Origin: JARIHC01 sp035692985
Lineage (GTDB): Bacteria; Patescibacteriota; Saccharimonadia; Saccharimonadales; UBA4665
Length of the DNA: 18,373 bases
Reading direction: 5' to 3'
NCBI GenBank assembly: GCA_035692985.1
Contig: DASSHG010000001.1
Span: forward strand, 1 to 18,373
The position numbers were made by a program, and so were the translations under genes. The notes below the pieces were generated by a model. It was given only the letters and a program-made list of their open reading frames with translations, was not told the DNA's origin and made no database searches. Below are positions 8,219 to 13,803 of this stretch, one piece after another; within the stretch, counting starts at the first letter, position 1; the number at the start of each line of letters is the position of its first letter.

Positions 8219-9114
8219 GGCATCACCACCCTGTAAGCCGGGCCGTTAGCCGTCTGCGGCACGATATATTTGAGGATTACCTGGCCGAATAAATCACTGT
8301 CCGGACGAGAATAATAGGTCACAGGATTGTCTTGGCTGGGCTTGGCCAGCTGGTCGTAGGCCGGACGGCTCAGCCGGTGGGGTGAATGCTGGGCGGATTT
8401 AACCCAGGCATTAAACTGGCTTTCCGAGCCGGCCCGTGCAATAAAGTCCATCCGCGAAAAACCGGTGCCGCTGATATTGGCCGATGAACCGTGATAATCG
8501 CCAGCCCGGTCGGCTATCAGGTTAAGCTGGGTAGACATGCCGGGCATAGCGTAAATCTGGCCGCCCAACTGCGGGATCCACAGTGAATTCATCGGCGCGT
8601 CAGATGTAATCTGGAACTTTACCGGCGTGCCAACCGGCAATTGCACAAAGTTGACGCTGGCCACGTGCTGCTTGGGGTAAATAAACAGCCATTTCCAATC
8701 TAATGCCACTACCTGGATGGTCATCGGCTTCTTCGATGAGGCCAGCGGCCGGTACGGATCCAGCGCGTGGCTGCTATTCCATGCCACGACCGATAAGATA
8801 GTGATTAAGGCGGTCGGGATCAGCCACCAGACGGTTTCTACGGCCCAATTGCCGGCCAGCTCGGGGCTGTACTTGCGCTTTTTCTTGCTACCCTCGCGGT
8901 AACGCCAGGCAAAGCTGAACAGCAGGATATATACCGGAATAACTACTATTAGCGACAACCCCAGCGCGAATAACATCAGGTTGCGCTCTTTTTCGCCCAC
9001 CGAGCCGGCCGAATTGAAGACCTGCACGTTGGAATGCTTCAGCCAGCCGGCGATGAACGTCAGCACGATCAGCGCCGCCAGAGCCAATATAATAATTTTG
9101 AGTTTTTTATTCAC
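8215..9114 (-). CDS. cyoA: Cytochrome bo3 quinol oxidase subunit II
   Basis: A 299-residue subunit II when started at GTG (9114-9112), giving MNKKLKIIILALAAL; the first hydrophobic segment then lies at about 5-24, followed by TMs at 46-69 and 93-112 and an external cupredoxin domain. The CuA ligands are absent: the usual histidine is N176 (SDAPMNSLW), and the Cys-x3-Cys region reads SANISGTGFSRM, as in quinol oxidases. Unlike E. coli CyoA there is no lipobox cysteine. A longer frame reaches further upstream, but it would place the promoter inside the gene and precede the signal segment by a polar tail, so I reject it. First gene of the cyo operon. Confidence 0.93.
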   Translation of the reverse strand: MNKKLKIIILALAALIVLTFIAGWLKHSNVQVFNSAGSVGEKERNLMLFALGLSLIVVIPVYILLFSFAWRYREGSKKKRKYSPELAGNWAVETVWWLIPTALITILSVVAWNSSHALDPYRPLASSKKPMTIQVVALDWKWLFIYPKQHVASVNFVQLPVGTPVKFQITSDAPMNSLWIPQLGGQIYAMPGMSTQLNLIADRAGDYHGSSANISGTGFSRMDFIARAGSESQFNAWVKSAQHSPHRLSRPAYDQLAKPSQDNPVTYYSRPDSDLFGQVILKYIVPQTANGPAYRVVMP

Positions 9115-9130
9115 GCATTTTACCCGCCAT
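9107..9130 (-). other. Upstream mini-ORF overlapping the cyoA start
   Basis: On the minus strand, ATG at 9130 opens a seven-codon frame (MAGKMRE) ending at TAA 9109-9107. It lies out of frame with cyoA and spans the cyoA GTG start at 9114. It is the first ATG after a TACAAT box (9148-9143). If translated, ribosomes would stop 5 bases past the cyoA start codon and could re-initiate there. It may be chance; expression is not shown. Confidence 0.25.
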
Positions 9131-9142
9131 AAGCTTATGTTT

Positions 9143-9148
9143 ATTGTA
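9143..9148 (-). promoter_or_regulatory. -10 box of the cyoABCDE operon
   Basis: TACAAT on the minus strand (9148-9143), 28 bases before the cyoA GTG. The matching -35 zone (about 9166-9171) is a poor match and lies over the -10 box of the divergent small membrane gene, so the two promoters occupy the same DNA and may compete. Confidence 0.45.
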
Positions 9149-9168
9149 GCATTGCCGGCTTGGTGGGG

Positions 9169-9174
9169 TACAAT
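9169..9174 (+). promoter_or_regulatory. -10 box of the small membrane-protein gene
   Basis: TACAAT followed by exactly 6 bases and ATG at 9181, placing the transcription start on or beside the start codon (leaderless). It faces away from cyoA and overlaps the expected cyoA -35 zone. Confidence 0.45.
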
Positions 9175-9180
9175 GTGCTC

Positions 9181-9444
9181 ATGATTGTTTTGCTCCATGT
9201 TTTGATCGCGCTCAGCAGCGTAGCCTGGACGACGCACCTCTACTTCTCGCCCACGCGGCGCAAATTCTACGCCGCCTACGGCTTCATCGGCGCTACTCTA
9301 GCCAGCGGCACCTACCTGGTCATCAGCACTCACTCGCCACTACTATCTAGCTGCGTGACCGGCCTAGTCTACCTAGGCGTCGTTTCTTCCGGCGTCTTCG
9401 CCGCCCATAGAAAGCCACTGACCAAATCGAACAATTTGAGATAA
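9181..9444 (+). CDS. Small three-helix membrane protein next to cyoA
   Basis: An 87-residue protein with three hydrophobic segments (about 1-17, 33-50 and 57-78) and a short basic C-terminal tail. Histidines lie at the start of TM1 (MIVLLHVL), at the end of TM1 (TTHLYF) and after TM2 (ISTHSP), positions that could bind haem or metal; this is speculation. I do not recognise the family. It is divergent from cyoA across a 66-bp region, so a link to oxidase assembly or haem handling is possible by position only. I start at ATG 9181 rather than an earlier ATG at 9160 because a -10 box lies between them. It ends 18 bases before the convergent orphan gene. Confidence 0.65.
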   Translation: MIVLLHVLIALSSVAWTTHLYFSPTRRKFYAAYGFIGATLASGTYLVISTHSPLLSSCVTGLVYLGVVSSGVFAAHRKPLTKSNNLR

Positions 9445-9462
9445 GTTAACGAAGTTAGATAC

Positions 9463-10275
9463 TCACGAATCGTTCAACATGGCCAGTTCCAGAGCCAGCT
9501 GGGCACGCCTAATAAACAACAGGTCTGGTGGTGAAGCCTGCTGATAAGAGCCAAACCTGCGTGCTTCTAGGATATCTGTCATCCCAACTCTGTATGATCC
9601 ATGATCAATTTCTGAACGGGTAGCCAGTGACCCTGTAAGCCTTTCGACGCGAGCTAGAATTATGTTTTTCGTTCGTCCTTCCGTGATCAATTCCGTGCCG
9701 TCAAACTCCCTAACATCAACCGCTTGCTCCATGGGTAATTCAATCGTGCCTATATAACCATGCCGGATTGTTCCTGACACTGGTCGCCGGTCCAGATTCC
9801 TTTTAACGCGATAAATGAGATTTTCTCCGAAAGTATTATCGGCCGGTGGAATAACGGCGACCTCAGTGATCTGTGGCAGGTACACTAAACCACCCGGCAT
9901 AGCCACTGGTTCAATCCTGGCCACAGGTATGGACTCCCTTTGGCTCGTACGGAACTTCCGCTTGAGTTCTCTGTGATTGTCGCGTACTGTCGAAAAACCC
10001 CTAGCTGTTGAAGCAGATTCAATATCGCCGAATTCCCGTAACACCTCTAATGGCAGATCACTTGTGTCGCCGTGAATAGCAAATGCAAAATATGAAAAAT
10101 TTTCCACAGTGCCACCATTGTTCCGTATCGCATCATCGCAAAACGAATTTACGACATGTAGCCGGTCATCCTCATAAATACGGCGTCGTTCAACGTCGGC
10201 ATTTTCCAAATCCGCCAATTGCTTGAACGCATCATATACGGGGCCACTTAATGCATCATCTTCGATTGAAGTCAC
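9463..10275 (-). CDS. Orphan soluble protein of unknown function (270 residues)
   Basis: Not recognised. No signal peptide or membrane segment; the protein is charged throughout. Visible traits: an acidic N-terminus (TSIEDDALSG), a middle basic patch (NHRELKRKFRTSQRES), a beta-rich stretch with VYLPQITEVAVIPP, and a hydrophobic C-terminal helix (IRRAQLALELAML). The start is GTG at 10275-10273: AAGGAG (10286-10281) lies 5 bases upstream of it, while an ATG at 10299 overlaps the TATAAT box and would lie before the transcript begins. It has its own sigma70-like promoter at the end of the FAD oxidase gene. The Shine-Dalgarno-led layout differs from the leaderless neighbours, which could mean later acquisition. 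Confidence 0.7.
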   Translation of the reverse strand: MTSIEDDALSGPVYDAFKQLADLENADVERRRIYEDDRLHVVNSFCDDAIRNNGGTVENFSYFAFAIHGDTSDLPLEVLREFGDIESASTARGFSTVRDNHRELKRKFRTSQRESIPVARIEPVAMPGGLVYLPQITEVAVIPPADNTFGENLIYRVKRNLDRRPVSGTIRHGYIGTIELPMEQAVDVREFDGTELITEGRTKNIILARVERLTGSLATRSEIDHGSYRVGMTDILEARRFGSYQQASPPDLLFIRRAQLALELAMLNDS

Positions 10276-10280
10276 TATTA

Positions 10281-10286
10281 CTCCTT
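10281..10286 (-). promoter_or_regulatory. Shine-Dalgarno site that fixes the GTG start of the orphan gene
   Basis: AAGGAG on the minus strand (10286-10281), followed by TAATA and GTG at 10275. This spacing is ideal and decides the start against the ATG 24 bases upstream. Confidence 0.7.
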
Positions 10287-10297
10287 GTTGGGAATAC

Positions 10298-10326
10298 ATT
10301 ATAAAATTATTCGCTTAAAATAGCAA
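10298..10326 (-). promoter_or_regulatory. Sigma70-like promoter of the orphan gene
   Basis: TTGCTA (10326-10321), 17 bases, TATAAT (10303-10298) on the minus strand. The -35 begins directly after the stop codon of the FAD oxidase gene (10329-10327). Expected transcription start near 10291, giving a short leader that carries the AAGGAG site. Confidence 0.65.
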
Positions 10327-11991
10327 CTAGAAGTGATCGCGGATGTGGCCGAAGCTGTATTCCCAGCTGGCGTCGACTTTTTTGTGGGGGTTGAAGATAT
10401 CGTCGGGGTCCATGATGTGCTTGGCTTCGCGGAAAATATGCATCATTTCGCGGCCGTACATCCGCTCTAGCCAGGGGCCGCGCACTAGGCCATCGTTGTG
10501 CTCGCCGCTCAGCGAGCCCCCGTATTTCAGCACCAGATTATTGACCTCTTTCATGGCTGGTAACAGTTTGCGGCGGTCAGCCGGGTCTTCCAGTTTCATC
10601 AGCGGGATGATGTGGAAGTTGCCGTCGCCCATATGGCCGGCAATGGTGGCAAACAACTTGTATTTCTTGATAATTTTACGGATCTTGGGCAGGAACTCGC
10701 TGAGACGCGGCGGTGGCACCACCAGATCGTCGATGAACGGCGCGGTGTGTTTGTCTTTAACCTTGCTGCGCAGCAGCTGGAAACTGTAGCGACGCATTAT
10801 CCAGAATTTCTGGGATTTGCCTTCGGTGGCATCTTCTTCGAAACCGTTGATCTCGTAACGGGCACGGTGCTGGCTGAGCTGGCGGTGCAGGGCATGGACC
10901 TTACCGCGCACCTCGTCCTCGGTCTGGCCGTTAAACTCGACCATCAATATAAGTTTCGGGAAACCACGCCAGAAGTGCAGACCGGTTGGGATAAAGCTCA
11001 AAAACAGCTTGAGGACGCCGAACCAGCCGAGCATCTTGTGGAAACTCGGCATGAACTTGATACCCAGCCAGAGCGTGGCGTCGTCGAACGATTCGAAAGT
11101 AGCCGGCTTGGACTCCAGCACTTTGGGGATGACTTCGCCCAGGTCGTCGATATCATGCATGAATAGCACCAGCAGGCCGGAGTGCGGCCGGTGGGGTACC
11201 AGCCGGAAGTGGATGTCGGTCACGAAACCGAGCGTGCCCTGGGCACCGACTATCAGCTTGGTAAGGTCGAAGACTTGGCGGTCGCGGTCCCAGACGTCCC
11301 ACAAGTTGTAGCCGGTGGAATTTTTGCTAACGTGGGGCTTGGCGGCCTTGATTCGCTCATAGTTTTTTTCGATCAGCCAAAACAGCTTGCGGTACGTCTC
11401 GCCCTCGAAATCCTTCTGGTTCATCTTTTTATCAAGTTCCGGTTTGGTCAGGGGTTTGACTGTGCGTTCCACGCCATTGGCAAACACGAACTTCAACTCA
11501 GTCACGAAATCCTCGGTCTTGCCGAATTCCAGAGATTTCTCACCGCCGGAGTTATTGTTGACCATGCCGCCGATACTGGCCAGATCGCGCGAGGCGGGGT
11601 AGGTCGGCATCAGCGCCCCGTGTTTCAGCGTCTGAGGCTCAAAGTCGCGGTACAGCACACCTGGCTGGGCCTGGGCGGCGTGCGGTCCGACTTTCTCTAT
11701 CTTGGTGAAGTGCTTGCGAAAATCGATGATTATTGAGTCATTGATGGCGCCGCCGGACATATCGGTACCGGCTGAGCGAGCCGTTAGGCTCAAGCCGGGA
11801 TGATGTTTTTTCTCAGCGGCCACCAGTCTGACCAATTGCTCAATATCCTTGCCATCAGTCGGCGCGACAACCAGCTTAGGCCGCAGTTCAAACATCGAGG
11901 CATCGTGGCTGTACAGATCCAAAGTGGCAGGATCGTCATGTACTTCGCCATCGAAACCGGACTTTTTGAGTTCGCTTTTGATATCTTCCAC
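10327..11991 (-). CDS. FAD-linked oxidase, D-lactate / 2-hydroxyacid dehydrogenase type
   Basis: A 554-residue protein of the GlcD / D-lactate dehydrogenase superfamily. The N-terminal FAD-binding (PCMH) domain has RSAGTDMSGGA (72-82) and ASIGGMVNNNSGGEKS (138-153). The C-terminal FAD-oxidase domain has GHMGDGNFH (452-460) and SGEHNDGLVRGPWLERMYG (495-513). The last motif resembles the YdiJ (D-2-hydroxyglutarate dehydrogenase) branch, but the iron-sulphur C-terminal half of YdiJ is missing. Expected role: oxidation of a D-2-hydroxy acid with electrons passed to quinone or another acceptor; substrate uncertain. It starts with GTG, and its start is only 36 bp from the divergent ndh start. Relation to the bo3 oxidase as an electron donor is inference. 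Confidence 0.88.
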   Translation of the reverse strand: MEDIKSELKKSGFDGEVHDDPATLDLYSHDASMFELRPKLVVAPTDGKDIEQLVRLVAAEKKHHPGLSLTARSAGTDMSGGAINDSIIIDFRKHFTKIEKVGPHAAQAQPGVLYRDFEPQTLKHGALMPTYPASRDLASIGGMVNNNSGGEKSLEFGKTEDFVTELKFVFANGVERTVKPLTKPELDKKMNQKDFEGETYRKLFWLIEKNYERIKAAKPHVSKNSTGYNLWDVWDRDRQVFDLTKLIVGAQGTLGFVTDIHFRLVPHRPHSGLLVLFMHDIDDLGEVIPKVLESKPATFESFDDATLWLGIKFMPSFHKMLGWFGVLKLFLSFIPTGLHFWRGFPKLILMVEFNGQTEDEVRGKVHALHRQLSQHRARYEINGFEEDATEGKSQKFWIMRRYSFQLLRSKVKDKHTAPFIDDLVVPPPRLSEFLPKIRKIIKKYKLFATIAGHMGDGNFHIIPLMKLEDPADRRKLLPAMKEVNNLVLKYGGSLSGEHNDGLVRGPWLERMYGREMMHIFREAKHIMDPDDIFNPHKKVDASWEYSFGHIRDHF

Positions 11992-12011
11992 CCTATAAGC
12001 TTAGTATCTGT

Positions 12012-12017
12012 TACAAT
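12012..12017 (+). promoter_or_regulatory. -10 box of ndh in the ndh / FAD-oxidase divergent region
   Basis: TACAAT with 10 bases to the ndh ATG at 12028, so a leader of only a few bases and no Shine-Dalgarno site. On the opposite strand a weaker GATACT (12008-12003) lies 11 bases before the FAD oxidase GTG. The two promoters must overlap within 36 bp. Confidence 0.4.
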
Positions 12018-12027
12018 CATAAGCAAG

Positions 12028-13218
12028 ATGGTAAAAGAAAGAGTGCTGATTGTGGGCGGCGGTTTCGCGGGGGTCAAGGCCGCTTTGGAGCTGTGCCACG
12101 ACGATCGTTTTGCTGTCACGCTTCTAACCGACGACCCCGAACTGCGCTATTATCCGACGCTTTATCACAGCGCCACCGGTGGCAAGCGGGCCAACTCGTC
12201 AATCCCGTTGGCTACCATCTTTGAGGGCAAGGATATCAAAGTAGCGCTCGGCACAGCCAAAAAACTGATCCGCAAAGATAAGACGGTTACCACCGGCCAG
12301 GGCATCGCTTTTGAATACGATAAGCTCATTTTGGCTCTCGGCGTAGTCACCAACTACTTCGGTATCTCCGGGCTTGAGGAATACTCCTACAGCATCAAGA
12401 CCCAGGCTGAGGCGGAAAGATTCAAAAAACACCTTCACCGGCAGCTGGAAGACGAGCATAAGCCGGATCTGCACTACGTTGTAGTCGGCGCCGGCCCTAC
12501 GGGCATTGAGCTGGCGGGGGCGTTGCCCGATTATTTGCGCTGTATTATGAAAAACCATGGTATTGAGCACCGTGCTATCCATGTGGACTTGATAGAGGCC
12601 GCTCCGCGGTTGCTGCCGCGGATGCCCAAGGATACGTCGCGGGCGGTGCGCAAGCGCCTGCGCAAACTGGGAATCCGCCTGTACCTGAACAGCACGGTGC
12701 AGGGTGAGACAGCCGACAAGCTGATGGTCAGCGGCAAACCGATCCGCTCCCACACGGTGGTCTGGACGGCCGGCGTCACTAACCACCCGTTCTTTAAGGA
12801 TAATGGCTTTGTGCTAACAGGGCGGGGCAAGGTAGCGACCGACATCTACCTGCAGGCCGAGCCGGACATCTACGTGCTGGGCGACAACGCCAACACGCCC
12901 TACAGCGGCATGGCCCAAACGGCGCTCGGGGACGGCAAATTCGTGGCCCGCAACCTAAAACGCCACCACAGCGGCTGGCGCCTGCGCAGCTACGAGGCTA
13001 AACCGCCAGTCACGGTCCTGCCGTGCGGCCCGCACTGGTCAGCAGTGGTCTGGGGCCATCTGCGCTTATATGGCCGGATAGGTTGGTTTATGCGCGAAGC
13101 GGCTGACATGAAAGGTTTCCGCGCCCTGGAATCCTGGCGCCGCGCCACCCGCCAGTGGTACAGCGAATTCACTCGCGACGACGTGTGCGAGACTTGTGCC
13201 GCCTCTAAAGATCTATAG
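12028..13218 (+). CDS. ndh: Type II NADH:quinone oxidoreductase (NDH-2)
   Basis: A 396-residue flavoprotein with two Rossmann folds. The FAD motif is VLIVGGGFAG (6-15), the NADH motif VVVGAGPTGIELAG (151-164), then VVWTAGV (244-250) and the FAD-contacting IYVLGDNANT (281-290). The quinone-side motif usually written AQxAxQxG reads AQTALGDG here (296-303), so the second glutamine is not conserved. It transfers electrons from NADH to quinone without proton pumping, feeding the bo3 oxidase. The start is ATG at 12028; a longer open frame upstream would run through the divergent gene and lacks family similarity. The C-terminus has an unusual CETC. It overlaps the convergent 113-residue gene by 14 bp. 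Confidence 0.9.
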   Translation: MVKERVLIVGGGFAGVKAALELCHDDRFAVTLLTDDPELRYYPTLYHSATGGKRANSSIPLATIFEGKDIKVALGTAKKLIRKDKTVTTGQGIAFEYDKLILALGVVTNYFGISGLEEYSYSIKTQAEAERFKKHLHRQLEDEHKPDLHYVVVGAGPTGIELAGALPDYLRCIMKNHGIEHRAIHVDLIEAAPRLLPRMPKDTSRAVRKRLRKLGIRLYLNSTVQGETADKLMVSGKPIRSHTVVWTAGVTNHPFFKDNGFVLTGRGKVATDIYLQAEPDIYVLGDNANTPYSGMAQTALGDGKFVARNLKRHHSGWRLRSYEAKPPVTVLPCGPHWSAVVWGHLRLYGRIGWFMREAADMKGFRALESWRRATRQWYSEFTRDDVCETCAASKDL

Positions 13219-13546
13219 TTTGCAATTCATTTGACAGTACCGTGGAGCCGACTGCCATTGCGCCCATAGCACGGTGTAGGTCTATTTCTGGAGCACCTTC
13301 ACTAAGGTATTCCCCAAAATCAGCATGCGCATGATTAATCCTGTAAACGGCAACGGCATTCTGGATAGACCGACTAGCAAGCGCAACACTTCTTATGCGC
13401 TGTTGGGTCTCTTCGTAGACTTCAGAAGCATACTGAAAAGCTTCGACATCACCTGTTTCGTGCGCTTCTAGTGCGCGACGAACCAAATGATCCGATAGTG
13501 ATTTCTGGTCTGATAGCTCACCTTCAAATGTTCGATCTGTCTTCAT
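13205..13546 (-). CDS. Orphan 113-residue helical protein
   Basis: Not recognised. A charged, probably all-alpha soluble protein: acidic N-terminus, then long helices around residues 15-65 (for example HLVRRALEAHETGDVEAFQY), followed by a second helical part with RINHAHADFGEYL and a hydrophobic end (HRAMGAMAVGSTVLSN). No cysteine and no membrane segment. The start is well supported by TTGACA, 17 bases, TATAGT, 8 bases, ATG. It lies between ndh and the Ubl cassette on the same strand as the cassette, but with its own promoter; a functional link is possible but unproven. Its end overlaps that of ndh by 14 bp. Confidence 0.65.
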   Translation of the reverse strand: MKTDRTFEGELSDQKSLSDHLVRRALEAHETGDVEAFQYASEVYEETQQRIRSVALASRSIQNAVAVYRINHAHADFGEYLSEGAPEIDLHRAMGAMAVGSTVLSNELQTIDL

Positions 13547-13554
13547 AGCATTAC

Positions 13555-13583
13555 ACTATATACTACTAGTCAATTATTGTCAA
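13555..13583 (-). promoter_or_regulatory. Near-consensus promoter of the 113-residue gene
   Basis: TTGACA (13583-13578), 17 bases, TATAGT (13560-13555) on the minus strand, then 8 bases to the ATG at 13546. This is the best sigma70 match in the window and predicts a leaderless transcript. Confidence 0.7.
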
Positions 13584-13605
13584 ATGCTACTGGGTCGGTA
13601 GCTTA

Positions 13606-13788
13606 GCGCTTATTTAGACCGCTCGGCTCCTTAGAAGGTCTGACCTGCTTGAGAAATGACCACCTCTGGACCGGATACAATAGCCTCCCCGAAGCGGCGA
13701 AGATGGCGGAACACGGCAAACCGAACAAAAAATACCCTACAATAAACTACAGAAGCCCCCACATCAGCCACCAAAGCGCAACTTCCAT
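13606..13788 (-). pseudogene. Small membrane-protein frame interrupted by an amber codon
   Basis: From ATG 13788, a 60-codon frame ends at TAA 13608-13606 but carries TAG at codon 14 (13749-13747). Read through, it looks like a real small membrane protein: MEVALWWLMWGLL, the stop, FIVGYFLFGLPCSAIF, then a basic tail (RLLYPVQRWSFLKQVRPSK). That is one long hydrophobic stretch followed by a positive C-terminal part. A TATAAT box lies exactly 6 bases before the ATG, the same leaderless layout as intact genes here. Likely a recent nonsense mutation or a base-call error; C-to-T at a CAG codon is one simple route. A chance hydrophobic frame remains possible. No other gene is visible in 13547-13803. 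Confidence 0.45.
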
Positions 13789-13794
13789 AGCCTG

Positions 13795-13800
13795 ATTATA
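13795..13800 (-). promoter_or_regulatory. -10 box of the interrupted membrane-protein frame
   Basis: TATAAT on the minus strand (13800-13795), 6 bases before ATG 13788 and directly after the stop of the JAB-E1 gene. No clear -35 at 16-18 bases. Confidence 0.4.
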
Positions 13801-13803
13801 GCA

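Noticed and set aside
9115..9237. Longer N-terminus for CyoA starting at 9237
   Set aside because: It would overlap the divergent small membrane gene and the promoter region and add a polar tail before the signal segment; GTG at 9114 fits better.
10612..11736. Long plus-strand open frames opposite the FAD oxidase
   Set aside because: They are antisense shadows of a clear FAD oxidase gene and show no recognisable domain.
11800..12027. Longer N-terminus for NDH-2 starting at 11800
   Set aside because: The extra 76 residues lie antisense to the FAD oxidase and do not resemble NDH-2; the FAD motif starts a few residues after the ATG at 12028, and a -10 box lies just upstream.
13616..13641. Weak hairpin AGACC...GGTCT as a terminator
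   Set aside because: Only five base pairs with a 16-base loop and no T-run, so not a credible terminator.
13703..13798. Plus-strand 31-codon ORF starting MAEHGKPNKK
   Set aside because: No promoter at the right distance or Shine-Dalgarno site; it is antisense to the more convincing interrupted membrane-protein frame.
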